Below the pieces are notes generated by a model that saw nothing but the letters and a program-made list of their open reading frames with translations, was not told the origin of the DNA and searched no databases. This document shows, piece after piece, positions 6,366 through 12,159 of a stretch of 12,159 nt of DNA. The stretch is from Chloroflexota bacterium (GTDB lineage: Bacteria > Chloroflexota > Anaerolineae > UBA7937 > JACPPX01). Both the position numbers and the translations under genes were made by a program. The stretch lies in NCBI GenBank assembly GCA_016196905.1, contig JACPWV010000115.1, positions 1-12,159 of the forward strand. Reading direction: 5' to 3'. The first letter of the stretch is position 1, and every line of letters begins with the position of its first letter.

Positions 6366-6923
6366 TCACTCCTCCCGTTGCAAGAGCTGCTTGAGTCGGT
6401 GCAAGCCCAAACGGATGCGGGTCTTGATCGTGCCCAGCGGTTCCCCTAGCCCCTCGGCGATCTCCCGCTGGGTCAGGCCGCGGAAATAGGCCAGCTGAAT
6501 CGCACGTCGCTGGGGCTCGTGGAGCTGCGCCAGGGCTCGGCGCACGTGCAGGCGCATCAGGCTGGCATCCTCCAGACTTTCCCCAGGATTCACCTCGCCC
6601 GGTTGGAAATCCGGGGAGAAGTCCAGGGACAAGGCTTGGCTATTCTTCAGGCGGCGCAGCTCATCGATGGCTCGATGGCGCGCGATGGCCCACAGCCACG
6701 TGGCCACCCGCCCGCGTTCGGCGCGGTAGCTGGCGGCTGCCCGCCACAGGCTGAGGAAGGCATCCTGGGTCACCTCCTCGGCGGCCGCCCGATCGCGCAG
6801 CATCGTCATGGCCAAGGAGTAGACCAGCCTTCCATAGCGATCATAGAGCGAGGCGAGAGCCTCCACCTCCCCCTGCGCGATGCGCGCGATCAACACTTCA
6901 TCCTGGGGCTGATCTCTCTCCAT
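6366..6923 (-). CDS. ECF-type RNA polymerase sigma factor
   Basis: The 185-residue protein has the two-domain layout of group 4 (ECF) sigma factors. Region 2 spans about 24-92: LYDRYGRLVYSLAMTML, then AEEVTQDAFLSLW for core binding, and ATWLWAIARHRAIDELRR for -10 recognition. Region 4 spans about 126-181: LHEPQRRAIQLAYFRGLTQREIAEGLGEPLGTIKTR is the -35-reading helix-turn-helix. The linker (93-125) is acidic and Pro-rich. It directs RNA polymerase to a specific set of promoters and is presumably inhibited by the adjacent anti-sigma factor. The general family resembles SigK-type sigma factors paired with RskA. I place the start at ATG 6923, giving the usual N-terminal length; GGAGGAGG lies very close upstream. 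An ATG at 6944 or TTG at 6947 would add an unusual GCWWRR stretch. Inducing signal and target promoters are unknown. Confidence 0.9.
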   Translation of the reverse strand: MERDQPQDEVLIARIAQGEVEALASLYDRYGRLVYSLAMTMLRDRAAAEEVTQDAFLSLWRAAASYRAERGRVATWLWAIARHRAIDELRRLKNSQALSLDFSPDFQPGEVNPGESLEDASLMRLHVRRALAQLHEPQRRAIQLAYFRGLTQREIAEGLGEPLGTIKTRIRLGLHRLKQLLQREE

Positions 6924-6971
6924 CCTCCTCCACCAGCAGCCCATCAATCTTCGCCCAGTCCCTCGGCGTTG

Positions 6972-6986
6972 TCAAACTGAGTTTGA
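6972..6986. promoter_or_regulatory. 15-bp perfect palindrome, possible operator
   Basis: TCAAACT-G-AGTTTGA reads the same on both strands around one central base. It lies about 50 bases upstream of the chosen sigma factor start. On the minus strand its edge contributes to TTTGACA, which resembles a -35 element but has no good -10 at 16-18 bases. It could bind a dimeric regulator near the transcription start; no binding protein can be named. Confidence 0.4.
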
Positions 6987-7037
6987 GGTGCACTATCGTC
7001 GTAAGAGGGGATAGCGGCGCAGGGCCTTACCTCTACC

Positions 7038-7071
7038 ATAATATTTAAGTGATCACCTGAATATTCAGGTG
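7038..7071 (-). promoter_or_regulatory. 18-bp perfect palindrome overlapping a possible promoter of the sigma/anti-sigma operon
   Basis: CACCTGAATATTCAGGTG (7054-7071) is a perfect 18-bp palindrome, with the AT-rich centre typical of operators for small winged-helix dimers such as ArsR/SmtB proteins. A minus-strand TATTAT (7043-7038) could be a -10 element; its -35 position (7066-7061) then falls inside the palindrome and is a poor match (GAATAT). A repressor, or an activator compensating for the weak -35, would fit. No ArsR-family gene is in the window, so the regulator is unknown. Confidence 0.45.
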
Positions 7072-7262
7072 CGATTCTGGCCAGTTGCCGTCGCCTCCCA
7101 ATGTGTGGCCACTCGAGACTCCTGAGATATCCGACAGCTCGAAGTCGCGCGAGGGCTGATCGAGGGCCTCATCCTAGAGGTTGTACCTCACCCTGTGCAA
7201 TGAAATGGGCCGCCCGCATTTCACGCTGCGGAATCGTCGCCCGCCGCCACCCACAATAAACA

Positions 7263-7290
7263 CCCGTCCCTGGCCTAGGCCAGGGACGGG
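7263..7290 (-). terminator. Terminator of the copper operon (perfect 28-bp palindrome)
   Basis: The 28 bases at 7263-7290 form a perfect palindrome (CCCGTCCCTGGCC-TA-GGCCAGGGACGGG arrangement). In RNA this gives a very stable GC-rich hairpin with a minimal loop. It begins 6 bases after the copA stop codon, and on the minus strand it is followed by TGTTTATTG. The T-run is interrupted, but position and stability make a rho-independent terminator the best reading. Confidence 0.82.
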
Positions 7291-7296
7291 CTCGAT

Positions 7297-9747
7297 CTAG
7301 GCAGGCAGCGGGCGTAACTCGGGCGGACGAAAGCGCCGCAGGCGCAGGGCGTTGGACACCACCGAGACCGAGCTGAAGGCCATGGCGGCTGCAGCGAAGA
7401 CTGGGTTGAGGAGCACGCCCAAGAAGGGATACAAGAGGCCCGCGGCGATGGGGATACCCAGGGTGTTGTAGATGTACGCCCAAAACAAGTTCTGTTTGAT
7501 ATTGCGCAGGGTCGCCTTGGACAGCGCGATGGCCACCACCACTCCGCGCAGGTCCCCGCTCATCAAGGTCACGTCGGCCGCCTCCATGGCGATGTCGGTT
7601 CCCGTCCCGAGGGCGATCCCTACATCGGCCTGGGCCAGCGCAGGCGCATCGTTGATGCCGTCCCCGACCATGGCGACTCGCCGACCCTCGGATTGAAGAC
7701 GACGGATCTCCGCGGCTTTATCCTTGGGCAGGACCTCGGCCAGCACCCGGTCGATTCCTGTTTGACGCGCAATCGCCTCGGCGGTGCGTCGGTTGTCGCC
7801 GGTGATCATCGCCACCTCGAGCCCCAGCCGGTGCAGCTCGGCCACCGCCTTGCGCGAGCCGGGCTTGAGGGTGTCGGCCACGGCGATCAGCCCTACGGGC
7901 TGTCCAGCCACCGCCACATACATGGGCGTCTTGCCTTCGCCAGACAGCCGCAGGGCCGGCTCCTCCAGGCTGCTCTCATCGATAGCATGGTCCTGCAACA
8001 ACTGTCGGTTGCCCACCAGGACCGTTCGTCCCTCTACCACCCCGCGCACGCCCCGTCCGGGCAAGGCCGAGAAATCCACCACCTCAGTCTTCGCCAGCCC
8101 TAATTCCTCAGCCCGCTGGACAATCGACTGGCCCAAGGGATGCTCGCTAAAGCGCTCCACGCTGCCTGCCAGGCGCAGGAGCTCCTCCGCGGGGTAACCA
8201 TCGCGAGCGAGGACGTCGGTCACCGAGGGCTGGCCCTGGGTCAGGGTGCCGGTCTTATCCAATACCACCACCTGCACGCGATGGAGCAGCTCCAAGGCCT
8301 CCGCGCTGCGGAAGAGCACCCCTTGCTCGGCCGCCTTGCCGGTTCCCACCATGATGGCGGTGGGGGTGGCCAAGCCGAGGGCGCAGGGGCAGGCGATGAT
8401 CAAGACGGCCACGAAATTGGCCAGAGCAAAGTTCAGCGCGGGCTGGGGGCCGAGGAGCAGCCACAGCCCCAGCGTGACCAGGGCGATGACGATGACCGCC
8501 GGAACGAATATTGAGGTCACCCTATCCGCCAGCCGCTGGATGGGGGCCTTGCTGCCCTGGGCTTGTTCTACCAGCTTGATGATGTGAGCCAAGACGGTGT
8601 CGCGCCCCACCTTGGTCGCGCTGAACTTGAACGCGCCGGTGCGGTTGAGGGTGGCGCCGATCACTTCATCGCCCGGCCCCCTGTCCACCGGCATCGACTC
8701 GCCGGTGACCATCGACTCATCGAGGGTGGAGGCGCCCTCCATGATCACGCCATCCACGGGCACCTTCTCGCCGGGCCGCACCAGCAGGATGTCCCCTACC
8801 CGTACCTCCTCCATCGGAACATCGACTTCCCGCCCATCCCGGATGAGCCGGGCGGTCTTGGGCCGCAGGCCCATCAATTTGCGGATGGCCTCGCTGGTCT
8901 GCCCCTTGGCACGCGCCTCCATCCAGCGGCCGAGCAGGATAAGGGTGATGATGATGGCCGCCGTATCGAAATACACTGCGCGGAGACTCTCGGGGAAGAA
9001 GCCGGGGAAGAGGATCACTGCGGCTGAGTAAAAATAGGCGGCCGAAGTGCCCACCGCGATGAGGGTGTTCATATCGGCGCTGCGGGCTTTGAGCGCGGCC
9101 CACATGCCGCGGTAGAACTGGGCCCCGGCCCAGAACTGAACTGGAGTGGCCAGCAGGAGCAGCACGCGCCCATCGCGGAGCAACTCGGGAACCCAGGGGA
9201 ACCACTCCGGAAAGCTGCCCAGGAAGATAGGCAGCGAGAGGGCGGCCGCGAAGGTGAACTTGCGTTGCACGGTGGCGATCTCGCGCCGGCGAGCGGATCG
9301 TTCGCGATCCTCCAGTTCCTCGACGGCCCCTTCCTGAACGCGAAAGCCGACCTCCGCCAGGGCGCGCCGAATATCGGAGGTCGAAAGGACCCCGCTCAGG
9401 TACTCGATGTACACTTGCTCGCTGGCCAGATTGGCGCTGACGCTCAACACCCCTTCTAAGCGGGCGATGGCCCTCTCCGCGGCCCGGGCGTTTGCTCCGT
9501 CCACCAGGCCTTTTAGCAGCAGGCTGACGTTCTCCACCGCCGCGTCGTAACCCGCCGCCCGTACGGCGTCTACCAGGGCTGCTGGCCGCACCCTCTCCGG
9601 GTCGTAGGCCACAGCGGCCTTTTCCGCGGCGAAATTCACCGAGACTTGTGCCACGCCGGGCATCTTTTTCAAGGCGCGTTCGACGGTGCGCACGCAGCTC
9701 GCGCAATGCATGCCCCGCACCGGCAACAAGATCTCTCGTGTGGTCAA
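7297..9747 (-). CDS. copA: Cu(I)-exporting P1B-type ATPase
   Basis: An 816-residue, full-length P1B-1 pump that moves Cu(I) out of the cytoplasm using ATP. In order: a metal-binding HMA domain with GMHCASC (Cys15, Cys18); a second HMA-like domain (about 74-138) with no cysteine pair; membrane helices from about 163; the actuator motif TGES (348-351); the ion path CPC (453-455); the phosphorylation site DKTGT (497-501); the nucleotide-domain HP pair (536-537); GDGIND (695-700). Cu(I) specificity is supported by N753 and YN (760-761) in helix 7 and M789 with SS (792-793) in helix 8 ([15 protein letters not shown]). The start is TTG in TTGA, overlapping the previous stop, with GGGAGG 6 bases upstream, so translation is coupled. 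Last gene of the csoR operon, followed by a strong terminator. The zinc/cadmium and silver alternatives fit less well. Confidence 0.97.
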   Translation of the reverse strand: MTTREILLPVRGMHCASCVRTVERALKKMPGVAQVSVNFAAEKAAVAYDPERVRPAALVDAVRAAGYDAAVENVSLLLKGLVDGANARAAERAIARLEGVLSVSANLASEQVYIEYLSGVLSTSDIRRALAEVGFRVQEGAVEELEDRERSARRREIATVQRKFTFAAALSLPIFLGSFPEWFPWVPELLRDGRVLLLLATPVQFWAGAQFYRGMWAALKARSADMNTLIAVGTSAAYFYSAAVILFPGFFPESLRAVYFDTAAIIITLILLGRWMEARAKGQTSEAIRKLMGLRPKTARLIRDGREVDVPMEEVRVGDILLVRPGEKVPVDGVIMEGASTLDESMVTGESMPVDRGPGDEVIGATLNRTGAFKFSATKVGRDTVLAHIIKLVEQAQGSKAPIQRLADRVTSIFVPAVIVIALVTLGLWLLLGPQPALNFALANFVAVLIIACPCALGLATPTAIMVGTGKAAEQGVLFRSAEALELLHRVQVVVLDKTGTLTQGQPSVTDVLARDGYPAEELLRLAGSVERFSEHPLGQSIVQRAEELGLAKTEVVDFSALPGRGVRGVVEGRTVLVGNRQLLQDHAIDESSLEEPALRLSGEGKTPMYVAVAGQPVGLIAVADTLKPGSRKAVAELHRLGLEVAMITGDNRRTAEAIARQTGIDRVLAEVLPKDKAAEIRRLQSEGRRVAMVGDGINDAPALAQADVGIALGTGTDIAMEAADVTLMSGDLRGVVVAIALSKATLRNIKQNLFWAYIYNTLGIPIAAGLLYPFLGVLLNPVFAAAAMAFSSVSVVSNALRLRRFRPPELRPLPA

Positions 9748-10205
9748 TTTACCCTCCCCATGCGAATCGCCTGCGGTCGGTAAGCAGAAATAAACGCCAC
9801 CGCAATGAGTGCGACGCCCGACCAGAAAACGACTAGGACTAAACCGCCACTTGAGGCAGGGGCGCCCGGTCCCGTCATGCCGGCCATACCCCTCGAAACC
9901 CCTGGTGGGGAAGCCAGGGCCATGCCAACAAATGTCAAGAGGCCACCTGCCGTCGCTAGAGCCACCGCCAGCCGGCCCCGACGACTCAACCCCAGCACGA
10001 TCAACAGCAGCGATACTAGTAGAAGAGGAGCCCAGAGGGGGTCAATGATGTGGGCCAGTGGCGCGATGAGTTGGGTCGAGGCGGCGCTCCCCAGAAAGCC
10101 CAAGAACCCCACCAGCGAGACGGCGATCATCGATGCGCAACTGATCGCTCCTAGGATGGCCCCCACCGCCGCGCTGAGCTTGCTCATGCCATCGGCCGAA
10201 CTCAT
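9744..10205 (-). CDS. Four-helix membrane protein of unknown function in the copper operon
   Basis: I do not recognise this family with confidence. The 153-residue product has four hydrophobic segments (about 11-38, 57-73, 78-97 and 121-140). Its only cysteine, Cys23, sits in the first helix as SCASM, a C-x2-M arrangement that could bind Cu(I). The loop between helices 3 and 4 is Gly/Pro-rich with three methionines (Met95, Met107, Met110). Overall shape recalls small mercury-transport proteins of the MerT/MerC type, but the paired cysteines of MerT are missing. The ATG at 10205 begins one base after the previous gene's stop; an open frame continues upstream to 10262 inside that gene. The stop overlaps the copA TTG. 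Its placement between a redox membrane protein and copA suggests copper handling or delivery to the pump; that is inference from context. Confidence 0.8.
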   Translation of the reverse strand: MSSADGMSKLSAAVGAILGAISCASMIAVSLVGFLGFLGSAASTQLIAPLAHIIDPLWAPLLLVSLLLIVLGLSRRGRLAVALATAGGLLTFVGMALASPPGVSRGMAGMTGPGAPASSGGLVLVVFWSGVALIAVAFISAYRPQAIRMGRVN

Positions 10206-10206
10206 T

Positions 10207-11082
10207 TTAAACCAAGGCCTTGAGACCGACCACCAGGCCCCAATAGACGATGAGAAATCCACCCAGCAAAGTCAAAGCGATGCCGTTGATGAGCTTGACC
10301 GTGGCCCGCCTCTCGGTGATCCAGCGCGAGATGGAGCCCGGCTTGGCCCCCGCGAAGAACAGGCTGCCAATGATGAAGATTGGGGTGACTCGCCCCAAGG
10401 CGTTTATCCCTAACAGCGCGGCCCCGTACAGAGGATTCCCGATGGCGGCATCCCACAAGAGAACGGCGTAATAGGTCGGCGCCGGGCAGCCAACCCCCAG
10501 GCCGCCGCCGACCACCAGTCCCAGCAGGATGGAGCGAGGGTAGCGACCCAGAGTGCGTGCCCAGCCCGGAAGCTGGACCAAGGGCAGGCCGGGCAGATGT
10601 AGCCAACCGAACTCGTTGAGGGCGTAGGCCAGCGCGAAGAGGCCGATCGCCGAATAGAGCAGCACCGTGAGGGTCAGACGGGCGCGCTCCTCAGCAAAGA
10701 GGTTCAACAACGAGGCGCCGACCAACGCCACGATGACCCCCACCGCCGCCATCGACCCAACTAACCCTAGCGTAAAAAGTCCAATGGTGGTTAGCCAACC
10801 GCGGCGCGATTTGGCTTCCTCGGCGATGGGCGAAAGAGCAAAGACCATTGGAAAGGTACAGGGGACGACGATCATGCTGACGCCGACGAGGAAGGAGAGC
10901 ACGAGGCCCAGGAGGGCGCCGACCGTCGGAAGCTGTTCGACTAGGCCGGCCTGAAAGCTGATCACCGCCGGGGTGCTGACGAGTGAATCCCAGGCGAGAC
11001 CTAGGACAATCGCGGCCAGGCTGGCCGACACGAAAGCCAAAGTTTTCTTAAACGGCAACCAAAAAGTAATCGTCTGCGCCAT
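10207..11082 (-). CDS. CcdA/DsbD-like thiol-redox membrane protein
   Basis: The 291-residue protein has about seven predicted helices and resembles the transmembrane module of CcdA/DsbD. That module passes electrons from cytoplasmic thioredoxin to thiols outside the membrane. The two cysteines expected for this chemistry are present in their usual proline-rich settings: Cys75 in VVPCTFPMVFALSP and Cys199 in GVGCPAPTYYAV, in the two halves of the repeat. An extra N-terminal hydrophobic segment (about 15-34) precedes the core. In cytochrome c maturation such proteins keep the haem-binding cysteines reduced; in a copper operon one could keep an exported thiol or copper site reduced. No thioredoxin-like partner domain is attached or adjacent. 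The ATG at 11082 is chosen, as GGAGG lies 7 bases upstream; the TTG two codons earlier is too close. It is 27 bases past copZ. Confidence 0.85.
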   Translation of the reverse strand: MAQTITFWLPFKKTLAFVSASLAAIVLGLAWDSLVSTPAVISFQAGLVEQLPTVGALLGLVLSFLVGVSMIVVPCTFPMVFALSPIAEEAKSRRGWLTTIGLFTLGLVGSMAAVGVIVALVGASLLNLFAEERARLTLTVLLYSAIGLFALAYALNEFGWLHLPGLPLVQLPGWARTLGRYPRSILLGLVVGGGLGVGCPAPTYYAVLLWDAAIGNPLYGAALLGINALGRVTPIFIIGSLFFAGAKPGSISRWITERRATVKLINGIALTLLGGFLIVYWGLVVGLKALV

Positions 11083-11109
11083 CTTCAAACCTCCGCTAAA
11101 GAGCTATTC

Positions 11110-11316
11110 TCATTCCGCCGGCGGGTAGCCGATCTCATCGAGCAGCTGGCGGACCTGATCCCAGATCGACTCGTTCTCGTAGTCCACAGTCACCATCTGG
11201 GTGTGGTGATCTCCCTCGACCCGAGCCACCCCCTGGATCTGCGAGACCTCCCGCTTCACCGTGGCCACGCAGTGCTCGCAGTCGATGGCGGGCACGCTAA
11301 AAGTCTTGCTCAGCAT
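11110..11316 (-). CDS. copZ: Copper chaperone, single heavy-metal-associated (HMA) domain
   Basis: A 68-residue single HMA domain with the beta-alpha-beta-beta-alpha-beta pattern. The metal-binding loop is AIDCEHCVATV, giving C-x2-C at Cys13 and Cys16. Small cytoplasmic proteins of this type carry Cu(I) and pass it to the N-terminal domain of CopA and to CsoR. The loop has Asp before the first Cys where many copper chaperones have Met-Thr or Met-His, so a mercury or other soft-metal protein is a weaker alternative. The ATG at 11316 is 3 bases after the csoR stop, and its ribosome-binding site GGGGAGGTGA contains that stop codon. Translation is therefore tightly coupled. The gene symbol follows from the csoR-copA setting. 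Confidence 0.9.
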   Translation of the reverse strand: MLSKTFSVPAIDCEHCVATVKREVSQIQGVARVEGDHHTQMVTVDYENESIWDQVRQLLDEIGYPPAE

Positions 11317-11319
11317 CGC

Positions 11320-11607
11320 TCACCTCCCCTGGAGTTTGTCCGACGTTTCGAAGACATCCAAAAGCTCGCCGATCACCCGTTCGCGCTCCTGGGGTTGATC
11401 GCTGCGGATGGCCTCGATCAAGCAGTTGTTCAGGTGATTCTCCAGGACAAGGCCATCCACCTTGTCCAGGGCCTTCTGGACCGCCTTGCTCTGCTTGAGG
11501 ATGTCGATGCAATACGCGTCCTGCTCCAGCATCTTTTCGATCCCGCGCACGTGGCCTTCGATGCTGCGCAGGCGGTTGAGAAGCTCCTTCTTGCGCTTGG
11601 CCTCCAT
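11320..11607 (-). CDS. csoR: Copper-sensing transcriptional repressor
   Basis: A 95-residue all-helical repressor of the CsoR/RcnR family. The Cu(I) site is complete: Cys33 (AYCIDIL), His58 and Cys62 (ENHLNNC), the C-H-C set that binds Cu(I) in three-coordinate form. The N-terminal RLRSIEGHVRGIEKML (12-27) is the family's conserved first helix, which helps contact DNA. Members bind G/C-tract operators as tetramers and let go when copper binds. Nickel (RcnR) and persulphide (CstR) relatives differ at these ligand positions, so copper is the best reading. The ATG at 11607 has GGGAGG 5 bases upstream. It is the first gene of the five-gene copper operon, and its own promoter carries the expected operator, so it very likely represses itself and copA together. 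Confidence 0.95.
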   Translation of the reverse strand: MEAKRKKELLNRLRSIEGHVRGIEKMLEQDAYCIDILKQSKAVQKALDKVDGLVLENHLNNCLIEAIRSDQPQERERVIGELLDVFETSDKLQGR

Positions 11608-11622
11608 AGATACCTCCCGACC

Positions 11623-11647
11623 TACCCCACCCCATATGGGGGGGGTG
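11623..11647. promoter_or_regulatory. Predicted CsoR operator
   Basis: A near-palindrome with C-runs and G-runs around an AT centre (TACCCCACCCCATATGGGG, then GGGGTG). The core CCCCATATGGGG (11630-11641) is perfect. CsoR operators typically pair an ACCCC-type half with a GGGGT half around a short AT spacer. It lies across the predicted start of the csoR transcript, about 15-40 bases before the ATG, a good position for repression. Confidence 0.78.
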
Positions 11648-11653
11648 TTTTAG

Positions 11654-11682
11654 AGTATACTCAATCTGGGGACCTTTGTCAA
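11654..11682 (-). promoter_or_regulatory. Predicted promoter of the copper operon
   Basis: On the minus strand, a perfect -35 TTGACA (11682-11677) and a -10 TATACT (11659-11654) are separated by 17 bases. The start point is predicted near 11647, inside the operator. No other strong promoter is evident within the five-gene operon, which has only short or overlapping junctions. Confidence 0.82.
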
Positions 11683-11705
11683 GTACAGGCCTAGGGGGGT
11701 CCTTC

Positions 11706-11734
11706 TTGACGCTGTGGGAAACTTATGTTAAAAT
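11706..11734 (+). promoter_or_regulatory. Predicted promoter of rnpB
   Basis: TTGACG (11706-11711) and TAAAAT (11729-11734), separated by 17 bases, give a near-consensus promoter pointing right, with a start near 11741. It is back to back with the copper operon promoter; the two -35 elements are 23 bases apart. The CsoR operator is about 60 bases upstream, probably too far to block it. Confidence 0.75.
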
Positions 11735-11764
11735 AAGTAAGAGACGATGGTTGGGCCTGAGGGG

Positions 11765-12159
11765 CCCTATTTATCTGGCACCTTAACATGACGAGTTGGG
11801 GGCCGGCGTGGGGACCGCCGCCCCGGCTTCCTTACGGCAGGCCGGGGAGGAACTTCCCGACTCCCATCCTGAGCCAGCCCGCCTTAGGCGGGCGAGTGTC
11901 AGGAAAGGTCACTGGGCGAAACAGCAAGCCCAGGACTCGAATCCGTAAGGGTTCGGGGACGACAACTGCAACAGAGAACGGACCAGCCCGCCTCAGGCGG
12001 GTGATGGGTGAAAAGGTGGTGTAAGAGACCACCAGTCTCGATGGCGACATCGGGAGCTAGGCGAACGTCTGACCGGGAGCAAGGCGGGTGGGTCCCGATC
12101 TCCGCCACCCTATGGGGATCGGGATCCCGTCGCAGTGGCGGCATCCCGTAAGTGATTCA
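11765..12159 (+). ncRNA. rnpB: RNase P RNA (3' end cut off by the window)
   Basis: This is the catalytic RNA that trims the 5' leader from tRNA precursors. Conserved blocks appear in the right order. GGGGAGGAACTTCCCGACTCC (about 11843-11863) is the P4/CR-I region. CTGCAACAGAGAACGGACC (about 11966-11984) is the ACAGAGA block. GGGTGAAAAGGTGGTGTAAGAGACCACC (12006-12033) matches the GGGTGAAA...GGTAAGAG block, and CCGGGAGCAAGGC (about 12080) also fits. Universal 3' elements (the ACAGAACCCGGCTTA-like block and the second strands of P1/P2) should lie just past the right edge. The 5' end is approximate (11741-11795). Two helices carry almost identical apical hairpins, and the CR-I block departs from the common consensus (see findings). 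Open frames on the opposite strand here are spurious. Confidence 0.93.

Larger units (their letters stand above)
6948..7262. other. 315-bp non-coding region upstream of the sigma factor gene, with two perfect palindromes
   Basis: No credible gene lies here. The region contains a 15-bp palindrome (6972-6986), an 18-bp palindrome (7054-7071) and a possible -10 element between them. A weaker 7-bp inverted repeat (TGAAATG 7201-7207 with CATTTCA 7217-7223) lies near the copA terminator. It therefore looks like the control region of the sigma/anti-sigma operon. The part from about 7080 to 7200 shows nothing I can name. Confidence 0.55.

Noticed and set aside
7201..7223. TGAAATG ... CATTTCA inverted repeat downstream of the copA terminator
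   Set aside because: The 7-bp arms with a 9-base spacer are short, lie in neither an obvious promoter nor a terminator position, and could arise by chance.
8717..9706. Minus-strand 329-codon frame within copA
   Set aside because: It is an out-of-frame shadow of copA; the Arg/Gly-rich translation has no domain, while the copA frame holds every P-type ATPase motif.
11832..12050. Minus-strand open frames over the right end
   Set aside because: They lie opposite conserved RNase P RNA blocks, which explain the sequence fully.

Overview
The window is GC-rich bacterial DNA (about 60-65% by eye), with every recognisable protein gene on the minus strand and one RNA gene, rnpB, on the plus strand at the right edge. 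Several things suggest a Chloroflexota-like or other deep-branching, possibly thermophilic bacterium: a CsoR-type copper repressor, an ECF sigma factor with an RskA-type anti-sigma factor, a nuoA-E cluster cut off from nuoF onward, and good sigma-70-type promoters. The lineage is inference only; no gene here fixes it.

Right to left (the direction of most transcription): (1) rnpB, the RNase P RNA, runs off the right end and has its own promoter. (2) Divergent from it is a compact copper operon: csoR (Cu(I)-sensing repressor), copZ-like chaperone, a CcdA/DsbD-like thiol-redox membrane protein, an unrecognised four-helix membrane protein, and copA (Cu(I)-exporting P1B ATPase). Junctions are a few bases or overlapping (TTGA at the copA start). 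A CsoR-type G/C-tract operator sits on the predicted transcription start, and a perfect 28-bp palindrome terminates the operon.

(3) After a 315-bp non-coding stretch holding two perfect palindromes comes an ECF sigma factor gene and its RskA-like anti-sigma factor, whose zinc motif has lost one cysteine. (4) A mono-haem c-type cytochrome lipoprotein follows, then a small two-helix membrane protein of unknown function with a textbook promoter and terminator.

(5) The left third is a respiratory complex I operon, nuoA-nuoB-nuoC-nuoD-nuoE, with a strong promoter before nuoA and an odd 153-bp gap between nuoB and nuoC. Instead of nuoF, nuoE is followed by a GNAT acetyltransferase and the start of an arginase/agmatinase-family gene. 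Both are joined by 8-base overlaps, so they are probably translated together with nuoE.

Themes are electron transport (complex I, cytochrome c) and copper/redox handling in the envelope. The most unusual features are the two membrane genes inside the copper operon, the near-identical hairpins repeated inside rnpB, the palindromes upstream of the sigma factor, and the orphan ending of the nuo cluster. I saw no insertion sequence, prophage, CRISPR array or tRNA.
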